A stretch of DNA of 64,000 bases, from the NCBI RefSeq assembly GCF_000276665.1, contig NW_004955465.1, positions 140,522 to 204,521 on the forward strand. Direction: 5' to 3'. The translations under genes were made by a program, and so were the position numbers. This DNA comes from Chinchilla lanigera. Its lineage: Eukaryota; Chordata; Mammalia; Rodentia; Chinchillidae. This document shows positions 34,386 through 46,706 of this stretch, one piece after another; within the stretch, counting starts at the first letter, position 1, and every line of letters begins with the position of its first letter. The notes beneath the pieces were generated by a model. That model did no database searches and was not told the origin of the DNA. It worked only from the letters and a program-made list of their open reading frames with translations.

Positions 34386-35016
34386 GAAGAAAAGGAATGC
34401 TTTGTTGGCTTCTTATTGGCAAATGGATAAAGATTCCTCTGTAATTGATTTTTGTCCTCTGTCTAGTCTGATCATCTGTCAGGGGCTGTTTGCTAGGTGG
34501 GTCTTTGCCCCCAGCCACTGGGAGCTGCTTGTAGTCTCCTGCTTCTGGCAAGTGTCCTGACCCTGGGCAGTGGGGAAGAGTTCCCTCTTCCACAAGTAAC
34601 AGAATCCTAGCTCTGGCCCTGCAAAGTAACGTTCCACTACCATTTCTCTGGCAAACCCACTTCTTACGTTGGTTGCTCCTCACACTCATGATTTGTAGCT
34701 GTCACAGTCTCCTGCTAGGCTACAGGCAACAGGAAGGCTGGAACCAAACTGTATTTGAATTGTCCCCAATGAGTGGTGTTCTAAGGACAGGGAAGAGTAG
34801 GGAGCACATTATCCTAACAGAGAGGAATCTTTATTGCTGATAGTGTTCAGGGTTGCCTTCAGAAGGTGATCATACTAAGGAGACTGACAGGTAGTCAGTT
34901 TCATTATTAAGAGCCTCAGGACAATTAGAGTGATCCAGGACTCAAGGAAGCAGGCAGATTCAATGGAATATTTAACAAGGCCTGGAAAAAGAATTTCAAT
35001 AAAAAGTGTATGACTG
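34386..35016. other. Unassigned DNA, no feature seen
   Basis: No gene or repeat recognised. Confidence 0.4.
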
Positions 35017-35375
35017 TGTATTAGTCTTTTGGTGCTGCTATAGTTATCAGAGTAGGTAACTCTAAAGTGAACATTTATATCTCAGTTTTACAGGCTGGGA
35101 AGCCTAAGATCAAGGCACTTGCAGATCTGGTCTCTGGTGAGCGCTCACTTCCTGGTTTGCACATGGCCACCTTCTGTTGTGTCCCACCTGGAGGAGAGCA
35201 GAGAACAAGCTCTGCTGTTTGTCCTTATAAATGTCACCAACCCCATTCATGGAGGCTCCAGTGTCATGAGATCTCATTGCTCTCCAAAGGCCCCCCCCTT
35301 CCTATTACAATCCCACTGAGGGTGAAGATTTCAAATTATGAATTCCAGGAGGACACAAACACTCAGTCCTTAGCA
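35017..35375 (-). mobile_element. MST/MLT1-like MaLR LTR (antisense)
   Basis: 'tgtattagtcttttggtgct', 'cagttttacaggctgggaag', 'cctaagatcaaggcacttgc', 'ccttataaatgtcaccaacc' and 'ggacacaaacactcagtcct' are the antisense blocks of an MST/MLT-type LTR, ending tagca. Confidence 0.82.
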
Positions 35376-35579
35376 AAGTGACTATTGCTAGTTAAGATTT
35401 TCCCCATATGCCTTTCTTTCCAGCCACTTTACTTTCCCTGTAGGTTTACCCCTGTGTTTTTATTGGTTCTCCATTCCTGGAGCTTTTTTTTTTTTTTTTG
35501 TCTTTCTTATCCACAACAAAGGCTTTGGTTGGCAAAGATTCTTCCACCAGAACCTCTAAGAAAAGAAACTAGCCTCACT

Positions 35580-35712
35580 TCTTATAACTTGTAAAATTCC
35601 TGAGCACTTACTGTGTTTCAGGAGCAGGACTATGCTGGAACCTACTAGATACTGAACTGAAGTAGGCACTGTTAAGTGTATTGTTTTATCTGTTAATGAA
35701 ATCCATGAGTTT
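35580..35712 (-). mobile_element. MIR-like 3' fragment (antisense)
   Basis: 'cctgagcacttactgtgttt' and 'gtaggcactgttaagtgtat' fit the reversed MIR/L2 3' tail. Partial. Confidence 0.5.
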
Positions 35713-35713
35713 G

Positions 35714-36170
35714 TTAGGGTAGGTAATATTAGCTGCTGTAACAAGCAATCCCCAAATCTCAATGGGTTAATACAGTGAGATTATTTTTTGTTCCTATTAC
35801 AGTTCAGTGTGGCATGTGTGTGTGTGGTGTGTTTGGCTGGGAGGCTCTGCTCTTTGCAGTATTTCAGGGACCCAGAATTCTTCATTCCACTTAGTGGCTC
35901 TATTTCTATGAGGTCCCTGGGTCCTCTGCTGGTTCTTTCTGTCCATCTGGCTAATGAATAATGAGTAAGAGACAACACAACAGCACACTGGAGACTATGG
36001 GAAAAGTTTTGTAGGCCAGGCCTAAAAATGGCATTCAGGTTCCTATCCCCATATCCCATTGACCAGAGCTCATTTGCCCAGGAGCTGCAGGGCATCCTGG
36101 GAAATGTTGCTTAGCTGTGTGCCCAGAGAGAAAATGAAGTGGATTTGATGAACACACAGCACCGTGTCTA
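35714..36170 (-). mobile_element. Old LTR-type repeat (antisense)
   Basis: 'taggtaatattagctgctgt', 'aacaagcaatccccaaatct', 'ttgtaggccaggcctaaaaa' and 'catcctgggaaatgttgctt', then 'agctgtgtgcccagagagaa', follow a remembered old MLT-like LTR consensus in order. Confidence 0.6.
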
Positions 36171-38485
36171 TCACAGAGGATACTTATAATTGTCACTGTT
36201 TTACAGATTGGCCACCTTTAGCTGTCTTGTGGCAAACAAGGAACTATTCCCTGAGGGGAAGCTTATCATCTGCTGTTCTAAAACTGCCTCACCTAACTCA
36301 TATTCTGACACATAGGATGTATGTATTCAACATGTCCCTCTTGAACTGATTGGATTGGAAAAGCCAGACCCCATGAAAGAGTGATTCTTAAGTACACCTT
36401 CCCTTCTCTAAGACTCTCTGGTTTTCTGTTTAGCTGGCAGCCCTTCCCTCCTCAGCTCAAAGGTTAACAGCTGGAAACTCTGGCTCCCACCCAGAGCTGA
36501 TGCTGCACAGTGAGACTCTTCCTTGGCAGGTGGGCAGCCCAGGGAACCTCGGAACATTCCCTCTCTGGAGCTCCTGCAGTGGGAGGAGAAAGTCCAGTGT
36601 TTCAGATATAGTATATAGGAGGAGAAAGAGGAGTGTTTGTCAAATCTGATAGTTTCCTTTCTCATTAAGGAGAAAGGATGGCTGCATATGCTAAAGCAGA
36701 GAATTATCTATCTGTGATGATCTGATTGTTTTAGGGGACGTCCCTCCCCTGCCTTTACCCTAGGAAAGCTTAAGCCAGGGGTCCATCGTTGGTCTTGGCC
36801 AGTGCTCTTTCTCCCTTTTGCTATGTGCCAGGTGCTCTGCACGAGCCTTTAGAGAGAGTCATGCTTTTCTTCCTTGTTGGTCCTTTCACTGGGGGAAATG
36901 ATATTTCATATTGTTCTTGATCCAGATGTTCAGCCTAGCATTACCTCTACTTTTTTTTTCTTAATTGGGTCTTCTTTTTTCCCCAGTGACCTAATCAATG
37001 ATTATCAGAGTGGATATCTGAGAAGAATGGATACACATGAAGGAGAGACTGGTAAAGGGTTATCAGAGGGAGCAGAAAGAGTCCCCAGAGAATGGAAATC
37101 AAAAACAAAGACTGGTGATGCAGTTTAAAGAGCTTCATCATTATTAATTTAGGAAGCTTAAAGAGAGCTGGTGACGAGAAAGGGCAGTGAAACGATCCTA
37201 ATGATAAACCTGCCAAGCACGTGAAGGTTATCCAACCTCTGAAAGCCACAATGACTGCAGACCCTTGTGTCTTTTGTCCTTCCATGGGTGACCTGCGGGA
37301 CCCGCACTGTGCAGGTGACAGGCCCCAGCAGGCACAGTGGGTGCAGACCTGCAGCATCCTGGCCGACCCCTGTGGGTTATTTGCTGGGTCTGAGGAGGCT
37401 CCATAGGGATGGGTAGTCTAACAGGCATGTCTAGTCGAATATGAAAATATGATATTTTCCAGCAAGACTGGCTGGGCATTGACACCACTTACTGTGCTGA
37501 ATCAGGGTGCTCACCGGCTCCTGCTATGCCAGCTCTTCACTGCCTAGCCTCTTGTGGAGGTTCAGGGGCAGGGGCGACTGAGACAGTGTGTGGGCGAAGG
37601 TCACCCAGTTCATGGTGTTTTACTACTGTCACCACTAGCCCAGCTGTCCTGATGCACACTGGCTGGATTTTGATCTTGAGACCATCATCCCTGTAGCGTG
37701 TGATGCTGTGGAGACTGAGCTACAAATAGACTCGGATCTCCTTGGTGGGACCATTCACTGGTCCTGTTGGAGCAGGTTGATTGGGCACCACAGCTCACAG
37801 TTCTTTAGGGTACCAGCCTGAAGGAGAACCAAGCACAGTCCCCCATGGCCTGACCTGGGTTTTATCATGTGCTTTTCCCTCTGGAATGCCTCCTTCCTTC
37901 CCCAGTGTCTTTCTCTGTCTGGGCACTTGCTCTCCGGCCTCGTGCCTGTCTCATGCGCAGTATTTTAATCTCTGGCAAGGAGAAGGCAGCATCCGCATTG
38001 TCATAAGGATGATAGGATGTGAAATGACCACTGTACTGTTTTCATCTCTCCAAGACAGCAGCCTGGTGTTCTGCATTGCCAGCTCGTTAGAAGACATCAC
38101 TGGGAAATTCAAAACAACTCGACTCCAGCATTATTACCTTTTTCCAGTTCCCTCAGCACGGAACACCAGAGCCGGAGCATGCTGATTGGATTCCATTCCT
38201 CAGACAGCAGAAGTGTTTATTAAGCCCACTCTGAGATAACTGCAGGGCTGAAAAAAATCCACTCCTTTTTGGGATGGGAGTGGAAGAAAGGTTTGCAGAC
38301 AGCAGATGCGTTTTTTCAATCTAATAGATACCCTACCTGTTCCAAAAAAGTACAAGGCTGTTCTCAGTCTGATATGCTTCAGTTTAAACCCAAGACAGAT
38401 AGCTCCAATACATTAAATTTTTTAGGAAGAGGGAAATTAAGGGTAAAGAAATCCTTATAGGCCCAAAATTCTTAAAGCTAAGGAC
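36171..38485. other. Unassigned low-repeat DNA
   Basis: Over 2.3 kb without a recognised mobile element. Frames up to 134 codons (e.g. 37781-38185) lack known domains. 37250-37400 is GC-richer but shows no clear exon boundary. Confidence 0.4.
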
Positions 38486-38565
38486 AATGAGGCAGAAAGA
38501 CCATAAGTTCAAGCCCGACCTGAGCTACGCAGCAACACCCTGTCTCAAAAAACTTAAAAAATAAC
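38486..38565 (+). mobile_element. 5'-truncated B1 SINE
   Basis: 'aatgaggcagaaagaccata', 'agttcaagcccgacctgagc' and 'tacgcagcaacaccctgtct' are the B1 second half with an A-rich tail. Confidence 0.75.
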
Positions 38566-39680
38566 CCTTAACTTTAAACAAACCATGTATTTTCTGACTC
38601 TTCAATACAATTTAGACTGCCTAAACTTATAATAAAGAGACCCAGTAAAAATACTACAGTAAAGTGTGGTTGGGACTACCTTGCAATGTTTCATACACTT
38701 TCTCCCAAATTCCCTGATACCCAGGGACCGTGACTTTGCACCACAGGGATCTAAAGACAAGTTTAGGGACAATCACAACCAGTACATACTTCTTCAAGGT
38801 CACATTTTAAAGTTAAATGGTAAATGCCACAGGTTTATTGCATGTTACTCCATCACCTTTTAAAATGTAAGATGGTGTACAGTTGTATGGTTTTTATTGT
38901 GTATGAAGATCCCTTTCCTCCCCACCTTCAGTCAGCTTGTCACTGCCTCTGTGTTGCTCTGTGGCTTGGTGTCCTCTCGGTGCACCAGCACTACTCCCTT
39001 TTTCAGTCTCTGTCACCTGTCCTGGTCCCTGCAGCAAAGCCACCTCTCATCCTTTTGTGCAGGTCAGCAAAGGAGGAGGAGCCCAGGAGAGGCCTTGACT
39101 TGAAGGCAGCAGAAGCCCAACTATCTCAGACCACCTCTGGCCTTAGTAAGCCTGCATAATCCCCAAGATCCTGCCTATTTTGTCCATTCTTCTTCATTAT
39201 TGGGCTTCAGAGACAACCTGTTTTACTCCCAGGGTGGCTGATTGAGAAAGAGGAGGTAGGGGCGCATGTTCACTGCCAGCTTTCTCAATTTCCCATTTGC
39301 GTTAAGTTTGAGTTGGAGCAAAACTGCTCTCTTGAGTTTCAGTTTTTCTGTTATATGTAGAATACAGGCATAAAGTCCCATTTTTAGAGAGAAATATAAT
39401 ATTATGAGGGTTATTTCTGTCTTAAAATGCATGAGTTCCCCTAGGACCCAAAAGGTGACCACTAAATATCACTTAAAGGAACACAGTCTCCTTAAAGCAG
39501 TGACCGATTCCAGGCAAGGACAGTAAATGTGTGACGTGAGCCTAGAAAATCCTAGCACCCCCAAATGCACAGCAACTTTTAAAGAATACAAGGACGTGTC
39601 CAGAGAACCAGAAGCCAACCTGAATGAGCTCATACTGTTCAAAGATGGGACAGTTTAAGCATCAGTAAGGTAATTACTGC
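38566..39680. other. Unassigned DNA, no feature seen
   Basis: Overlapping frames at 38824-39159 are not recognisable proteins. Confidence 0.4.
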
Positions 39681-39906
39681 AAGCCAGTTGTGGTGGCACA
39701 TGTCTGTAATCTCAACACTTTGGGAAACTGAGGCAGGAAGACCACAAGTTCTAGCCCAGCCTGGGCAACTTAGAGACTTAGTGAGGCCCTGTCTCAAAAA
39801 CAAACAAGAACAAAAACATATGAGGGCCCGGGGGAGCTGGAGATATAGCTCAGTGCAAAAGTCCTGGGTTCAATCCCTGGTACAAAACAAAACAAAACAA
39901 AACAAA
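39681..39906 (+). mobile_element. B1-dID dimeric SINE, full length
   Basis: B1 part 'gccagttgtggtggcacatg' to 'gtgaggccctgtctcaaaaa', linker, ID part 'gagctggagatatagctcag' to 'gttcaatccctggtac', then a (CAAAA)n tail. Confidence 0.93.
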
Positions 39907-40203
39907 AATGTATTTGGAAGACATTCAATACCTTTATGCCTGCTAGTCTGGAAGGGATTCTTGAAAGAAAAAATACTGCTGGTCACCTTTGGCGGAATCT
40001 GGGGAACTGTCTTGTTATTTTGAAAACAGGTAAAAGAAAGAATCAAACATTTAGTTACATGTATTTTATGAAATCTACCTATGCAAACTAAATAGTTGAC
40101 TAAGGAAGTTTTTCTTTATACAAGTATGCCAGCTAATAAATAAAACTCAAATGAAATTAGGACATAACATCTTAGAGCACCAAATGAATAAATGGATCCA
40201 ACC
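39907..40203. other. Unassigned AT-rich DNA
   Basis: Nothing recognised. Confidence 0.4.
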
Positions 40204-40425
40204 TGAGGGTTCTCAGCATTGCACTACTACCATTTGGGGTAGATAGTTCTTGTGTGCGTGTTTGTGTGGAGGGAGTGAACTTTGCATTCTAGGACATTTA
40301 CCAGAATTCCTGGCCTCTTTCCACAAGAATGCACTGGCCCCTCCCCCAATATGACATCCAAAAATGTCTCCAGGCCTTAACAGATGTTCCCTGGGAGATC
40401 AAAATCACCCTGCTCAGGACTACTG
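40204..40425 (-). mobile_element. hAT-type non-autonomous DNA transposon, copy 1
   Basis: 'gagggttctcagcattgcac', 'taccatttggggtagatagt', 'ccaaaaatgtctccaggcct' and 'cagatgttccctgggagatc' follow a common mammalian hAT MER-class element; a second copy sits at 58313. Short terminal similarity remains; an 8-bp target duplication is not visible. Confidence 0.75.
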
Positions 40426-41618
40426 CTCCGGGTGATAATCACCAGTGATGATCATATCACAGAAGAGGGATAGCAGGCCTTCAGATTGCTCCTCATGGAA
40501 GTACAGTATACACTGTCCTTTTGAAGTTTGTACCAAAGAAAATATGGTACAAAAACAACCCCTGAACAAGAATAAACTGATTTCATCTAAGCCTCTGAAT
40601 CTAATTTCTGCTTTACAGCACACACACATACATACACACATGCACGCACACACATACATACATGCACACTCACACACAAATGTGCACAGACACAAATGAG
40701 GTAATAATGGCCATGCATTGATAATTACTAAGATTAGTGATGGGTTCGTCAAGGTCTACTTTTGTACCATTATCTACTTTTCATGTTGTTACTGCTACTG
40801 TGTTCTCTTTCTGACTTGGTCTTGAGGTCCTGTCTGGACAGTGGCTATAAACCCGGGCCCCATCCAGATGGGGCTCCAGAGACTTGGTCATAGATATGTC
40901 CCATGTCTTTCACAGGTTATTTCTCTGTCCAGTAGATGCCCAAATGCCTGAATGTCCATCTGTGACCGGGTGTCCCTCTCCCGGGAAACTTGTTTGTACT
41001 GGTAGATATCCTTGTGGCTCTCGTCTGAGCTGTGTCCAGTTTATTCCTGCCAAGATAGCTGCTTCCCAGGGAGCCCAAGTGGAAAAGAGGTGAGGACCAG
41101 TGGTGTCGTCAGGTGAGACACAGAGGGAACAGCTTAACAAAACACTCAAAATAACATGAGCAGTGCGTTATTCAGAGTTCCCAGAGAGAGGGAGGAGACC
41201 TGCCACTTGGAGCCACTGGGCAAGAGGAGCCACTGGAGACTCACAGGTATAACCAGCAAATGAAGAATGAGAGAGAAAAAGGGAGGAGGAGAGAAAGAGA
41301 GAAGGAGGGACAGAGAGAGTCCTGTGGTCCAAAGCCTTTACTGGGACCTTTGTGTTACCCAGACAGGTTCCCCAAGGAGAGTTCTAATCGGTGGGTTTAG
41401 AACCAGCAGGCATGTGGTCCTTGGACTTCTGCTGTGACAAGGAGATGCTCCCTGTGGCATATTGCCAGATTCTCCTGGGTAGGGACGTCAGAATGCTGTT
41501 CAGAAACGGCCTGTATCTGGCTGTCCCATAGGGAGACAGTCACCAGGAGGTGGTTATACACAGCAGACACCTGGGTCCATCACTGGAGGAGACTTGGAGA
41601 CTGTCCTGAGTGGCAGGG
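40426..41618. other. Unassigned DNA with CA- and GA-rich tracts
   Basis: Contains the CA-rich tract (40618-40690) and a GA-rich stretch at about 41262-41312. Otherwise nothing recognised. Confidence 0.4.
40618..40690. repeat. Imperfect CA/CATA simple repeat
   Basis: cacacacatacatacacaca and related units, interrupted by atg. Confidence 0.9.
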
Positions 41619-42109
41619 TGTTATGGTTGATACATTATGTCACCTTGGGGAGTCCAGAGGTTTGGCTAAGTGACTTAGCAGTTCTGCATCTTGGGGTGAA
41701 AGGACATGCCCTTAGGCTTCTGGGCTGTTGTTCATTATGTCAATTTGAGAAGTTTAGAAGGTTAACTATGTGACTCAGCAAGGAGCCAGAGTGCTTACCC
41801 TGAGCCTGTGCAAGAAGAGGGCATGGAGATTATGTGAGGGCTACACATCCCCTGGGTGGGGGTAGCCTGCTTACAATATAAGGGAGGAAAAGAGGCTTGC
41901 TCTTCTCTGCCACTCCTCCCTTGTGCTCTTGTTGCTTTTGCTATCTTCCACCACCATGAACGTTTGCCTCTGCCATGCGCCACTCTGCCTTGGAGCCAGC
42001 CAAGTATGGACTGAAACCTCCACAAACTGTGAGCTAAATAAACCTTTCCTTCCTTAATTTTGGGCATCAGGTATTTTGTCTCAGCAGTGAGAGAAAAGTA
42101 ACCAAGACA
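41619..42109 (+). mobile_element. MaLR-type solo LTR with perfect 5-bp target duplication
   Basis: 491-bp LTR starting tgttatggttgatac and ending gtaaccaagaca. Flanked by identical 5-bp repeats caggg at 41614-41618 and 42110-42114. 'gtgagctaaataaacctttc' gives the AATAAA-containing 3' part, shared with the LTR at 5241. The middle block 'actcctcccttgtgctcttg' also matches that copy, so both belong to one rodent subfamily. Confidence 0.92.
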
Positions 42110-42374
42110 CAGGGCCCTGCTTCTGGTATGAGAAAGCCCCACTTACATATAAATAGTCTAGGCAGTGTACAATTATAAAAATTCACTATACATATGTGTG
42201 GCTATTTCTTTTTTTTCTGTTTTTTAAAGTAATTTAAAAATGCTGTTATTAGTACATATTTGTAGTACATAATGTTTCCATTCCTCATGTGCAGTTGCTC
42301 CAGGTACATAACACATCTTACTTCCTTTTTCCATCCCCTGCGCCTCCCTTCCTTTCCCTGGAGATGCAATATGC
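42110..42374. other. Unassigned DNA
   Basis: Possibly the upstream part of the L1 tail at 42375. Not confirmed. Confidence 0.3.
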
Positions 42375-42445
42375 ATACGTACCAATTGCCCAAGATGACT
42401 GTAATTATTATGTATCGCCAACCTATACTAATGAAAACATTTAGA
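42375..42445 (+). mobile_element. LINE-1 3' end, lineage-type (copy A)
   Basis: 'cgtaccaattgcccaagatg' followed by actgtaattattatgtatcg and aacctatactaatgaaaac aligns with 62938-62999 ('tgtaccagttccccaagatg'), which continues a clear L1 3' UTR. Confidence 0.65.
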
Positions 42446-42504
42446 AAATGGAATCATAATATAAAAAATGCGCTCAGAGGAATCCCTGACAACATTGCTA
42501 GAAG

Positions 42505-42701
42505 TTTTTGTTTTGTTTTGTTTTTGTTTTGGGGATTGAAGCCAGGACCTTCCCAATGAGTACATATCCAGCCCCACTACATTTTATTTTTTTTTAATTT
42601 TGAGACAGGATGTCACTAATTGCCCTAAGTGTAAGCTCAAATTTCCACTCCTGCCTCAGCCTCCCAGAGTGCTGGACTTACAGGAATGCAGCAGCCAGGC
42701 C
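42505..42701 (-). mobile_element. B1-dID dimeric SINE (antisense) with target duplication
   Basis: (TTTTG)n tract, 'tggggattgaagccaggacc' (reverse ID), then 'tgcctcagcctcccagagtg' and 'ctggacttacaggaatgcag' (reverse B1). Direct repeats tgctagaag at 42496-42504 and 42702-42710 are identical. Confidence 0.92.
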
Positions 42702-42710
42702 TGCTAGAAG

Positions 42711-44889
42711 GTTTAGTCCATCCTATCAGCTTTACACAGTCACTAATGTGAGTTCTAGGTTCAACCTTGCAGCCAAGTCTTCAAATGGGTATTTGGGAGT
42801 TAGTAGAGACAGGGCAGGGTCAGACCCCATCCTCACATTAATTAGCTATTAATCGCTGTAAGTAATGGATTAACTGATCCATGATTTTCATAAATTTATT
42901 AGCCTTCTGCTTAATGAAGATTCTCCTGTAGTACCTTTCATTGTACATCATTTCTTTGCTGGAGACTCGCTCCTCCTTGTGTCATAGGGTTTGGCAATGC
43001 AGGGTGTGGCAGGTGCTCAAGTCTGTGGCTTAACAAAGCTGAAGTGCCCTGAACAGAAGGTGGAGAGAGAGGAGATACCCAGGGACACAGGCTGGGAGGG
43101 GTACCATGTCCCAGTGAATTAATAATGCATAGGTACTTCCGTAAGACAGGCAGCTGGATGGATCTGAGCATCAGAATAATGGTTTTGAAGAATTAGCTTA
43201 AGTTCTCTGCTTCTCTGCCCCCAGCCTATCATTCTGCTGTCACCAGCACCTCCTTGCCTGAAAGCAGCCATACCGTCTCAACCTTTGTAGCTGCTGGGCA
43301 GGGTGTGGTAGAATCTAAAGCAAATACACAGCACTGACTTAGTCACCTTTGAAAGGACCGTGCTCTTAGGGAGAAGAGTCAGGAACAGGCTACCTCCTTA
43401 CACACCCCATACCCTCACATCTAGATGAGGCTTCCCTGGGTAACAGAAAGGAGGAAAGGCAGTGGGTAAGTGATGATCCTGCAGAGACAGGAACCCACAT
43501 ATCTTCTAGGGGGCTACTGCAGACCAAGATGAGACATTGCAGAAACCTCCATGCCCCAGGGTGGCCCAGGCCAGATCTGGATGCTGCCCCTAAACTTCAC
43601 TGTGCATACACTGTAAGAAAGCCTGTGAATCACAATGCAATGCACAGCAAAAGGAGGACAATGATATCTCAGGGACCTTTAGGCCAAAGACTTATGGAGA
43701 CCACTATGCAATGGCTCTGAGCAGGATTTAATATTAACCAGTTGACTTTCCATGTTTACTTGGGAGTTTTCCAAAGCTTAGGACCTTGTCCAGAGATGGG
43801 CAGTGGACTCATAGTAAGTGAACCTCTATGAGTCACTGGTCCCTGCTGAGGCCTGTATTGACCTGTGAAGTTGGGATGCCTCAAAGGACAAGATAAGGCC
43901 ATAGCTGAGGACTTTTGGTTCCAATCCCAATTAACTAAAAGAAGACTGTAGCTGCAGGCATCTCGCGCCTGTGGTGAAGGCTTTCCTGGAGATAACATAG
44001 TTCTCCTAAATTAACGTATTACTTGGAGAAGTCCTTAAAGGGATTTCCAAGTCCTGCCCAGATTCCTACATTTTCTTCACTATCCCTCTCCTTTGAAAAA
44101 TCTAACAAATATGGGCCACCCAGTGAAGTCTGGGTCTTAACCCAGAGAATCTTAAATTTTGTAAGATAGTTGGACCCTCCTAAAGCCCTAAAATCATTTC
44201 AGTTGCCTCATTTATTTAAGCCTTCACCAGCCATCCACTCATTTGGGGGATTGAGGGCCTGATCAACTCACAATAACCAGGGTTTTTTAACCCAATAAAA
44301 GGCTTACTCAGCAGACACCTTCAGAGGTAGATGGCATTAAGGACTGAGTGACTAGCCCTTTAGAAGACCTTGCTTCATGTAACTTCTTCACCCCCAGAAA
44401 AGCAGATCAGCAGAACTGACCAAAACAGCAGTGTTTCTGCCTGCCTCAAACATAGAATGTGGGCTGCAGCTGGCCTTTGGGGCTGAGGTTCTTGGCCACA
44501 GCAGGAAAACATCCCAGCATAAGAGAGCAACAGTAGGTAGTTGTACACGATCATCACGTCCCTCTTTCTTTTTCTCATTAATGCTGCCAAAGGTGCTTTT
44601 CTTTACAGTGTGCATTGTGGCTTTGTGCATATAAGCCAGTCTTTGGCCAGGCTGCTGTGAACAAACTGTTTCTTTGTTGCTTGAGTACTTAAGGAAAAAT
44701 TCTGAACTTGTTAGGAATGTTTGGGTACAAGTGATTGGGCAACAATTTGAACAAGTTTATACAAGGAGAAAGGCTTTGTTCTAAGGGTCTGGCATGTAGA
44801 CCCAAGGATGAAGCTTAATGGGGGGCAGGACGTTGAAGGCAACCAGCATGTCTCACCTCTCTGGCCCAATCAGCATATTCTCTACCACC
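42711..44889. other. Unassigned DNA; possible LTR at about 43900-44400
   Basis: No gene recognised. A stretch with tttatttaagcc (44210) and cccaataaaaggctt (44291) has TATA-like and poly(A)-like signals, suggesting a degraded LTR, but edges are not visible. Frames at 44375-44634 have no domain. Confidence 0.3.
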
Positions 44890-44962
44890 ACCACCAGCAT
44901 CAACTAGGGAATGAGCCTAGGGCCTTCACACTGAGCTATGCCCACAGATCTTTTTTGGTTTT
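44890..44962 (-). mobile_element. ID-type SINE fragment (antisense)
   Basis: 'gggaatgagcctagggcctt' and 'cacactgagctatgcccaca' resemble the reversed ID body beside a (CCA)n tract. Diverged. Confidence 0.45.
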
Positions 44963-45049
44963 AATTTGAAAAAAGGTTTGTTCTCACAACTTCCAGAGCC
45001 TTTGAGTTAGACAACAGCAAGGTCTTTCCCAGAGACAACCTCCATCATC

Positions 45050-45175
45050 AGGCCTGTGTCCTACCCTAGACCTACTAAATCAGTCTCTGGGAAAGTGGCC
45101 TGAGAATCTGAGCTTCAGAAAGATGTATAGCCTTGTTCATATTATCTGGTATAAAGTTTGAGATTCTCTGAATGA
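45050..45175. mobile_element. MER5/Charlie-type hAT remnant
   Basis: 'ctactaaatcagtctctggg', 'gtggcctgagaatctgagct' and 'taaagtttgagattctctg' match the MER5-like order (…gattcagtaggtctggggtggggcctgagaatttgcat…). Strongly decayed. Confidence 0.5.
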
Positions 45176-45639
45176 CAGCTTCAGCCATCACAGGAAGACT
45201 GAATTGATGCTGTTTTGCGTTCTAAGAAAATCCCCAGGGAAGGGCTTCCTTGGCCTCCCTTTGTCTGACACTGAAGTCTGAACCGGCCCACAGTCGACCG
45301 GGGAATGAGCTCATGTGATAACATGCTGCTACTCTGAAAATTATGTGTGGAGTGAGCAGGGGTCCCAGAGAAGGGCGTGATGTTCCTGGGGGAAAGGTGT
45401 GTGCTAGCCAGCCTAAACTGCAGGCATCTACCCCACATTTTCACAGCCTCCATAGAAAGGGAGGACTTGGGGCCTCAGCTACTAACCATTAGAACCTCTG
45501 AGTCAGTTCTCTTCCTATTTCCTGAGCCACCTGTTTCACAGCTTTGCCAATATCCCCCAGACCCTATTGCTGAATTCTAGGAACTGTTTCATTTCTTCCT
45601 TGATTTCTTCTATGACCTACTAATTGTTCAATCTCCAAA
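45176..45639. other. Unassigned DNA, no feature seen
   Basis: No gene or repeat recognised. Confidence 0.4.
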
Positions 45640-46390
45640 TGTTATTTAATCTCCAGGTGTCTAAAAAAATTCTGTGGTGTCTTTTGCCATTAATTTCTAG
45701 TTTCCATACCCTACTATCTGATAATATATATGGTATAATTTTGATTTTTTTGGTATTTCAGGAAGATTTATGGACTGGTATGTTGCATGCTTTTCGGAAA
45801 GTTCCATGTACTGCTGAGAAGGATATGTAGTCTGTTGTAGTAAGGTCAAATACTTTATAAATATTTATTAAATCCATGTGTTTGAAGGTGTGGTTCAATC
45901 CTGATATTTCTTTGTGATATTTTTTTGTCCAGTGGATCTATTTGTGAAAGTGGGGTACTGAGGTCCCCACTATGATTGTATTGATGTTATTTGATCTTTA
46001 TATGCAGTAGTGTTTATTTTATGAAGTCAAGTACACAGGTATTCTATGTATATGTATTTACAATTTTTTCTCTTTCTGTTGAATCATTCTCTTAATGAAT
46101 ATGCAGCGACCTTTTTTGCCTCTTCTGACCAGTTTTGGCTTAAAGTCTATTTTGTCTGAAAAGAGGATAGCTACTCCTGCTTTCTTTCAGGATCATGTTG
46201 CATAGAATATTGTCATCCATCCTTTGATTTGTAGATTATGAATTTCATTTTGGATTAGATGTGTGTTTTATATGCAATATATTGCTAAATTTTGTTTTCT
46301 GATTTGTTCGCCAATTTGTGTCTTTCAGTTGGGGAGTTGAGGCTATTCATGTTGACAGTTATTACTGAAAGGTATTGACTTATTCCTTTT
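45640..46390 (-). pseudogene. LINE-1 ORF2 endonuclease-domain remnant
   Basis: Family role: the ORF2 N-terminal endonuclease nicks target DNA to prime reverse transcription. Seen here: in antisense, the start near 46380 (ITVNMNSLNSPTERH-like), an AGVAILFSDKIDFK-like block at about 46140-46185 and the VGDFNTPLS-type block at 45945-45985, in the correct order. Frameshifts and stops break it, including within the last block. Truncated before the reverse transcriptase. Confidence 0.82.
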
Positions 46391-46677
46391 ACTGTCTTAT
46401 TTTTATTTTTTTTATTATTTTGCCATTTTGTTTAACTGCTTCTCCTGCTTGATATATTCATTCTATCAGACTTTCTAGTATTGCTGGCTTTATTATTTTT
46501 ATCTAAGATATACTTCAGAGTTCTTTTGGAGTGCTTGTTTGGTGGTCATGAATATCTTAAGATGTTCTTTGTCATGGAATGTCCTCATTTCTCCATCAAT
46601 TTTAAAAGATAGTTTTATAGCATACAGTAGTCTGGGTTGAAAGTTGTTGTGGTTTGTTGTTGTTGCTGTTGTCTTGA

Positions 46678-46706
46678 TAGTGGTGGTGGTGGTGGTGATG
46701 GTGGGG
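46678..46706. repeat. (GGT)n simple repeat inside L1
   Basis: gtggtggtggtggtggtgat run. Confidence 0.9.

Noticed and set aside
37221..37488. GC-richer frames as an exon or CpG island
   Set aside because: Few CpGs, no clear splice sites, overlapping frames on both strands.
44200..44310. TATA-like and AATAAA signals as a gene promoter or terminator
   Set aside because: More likely a degraded LTR; no edges or transcription evidence.
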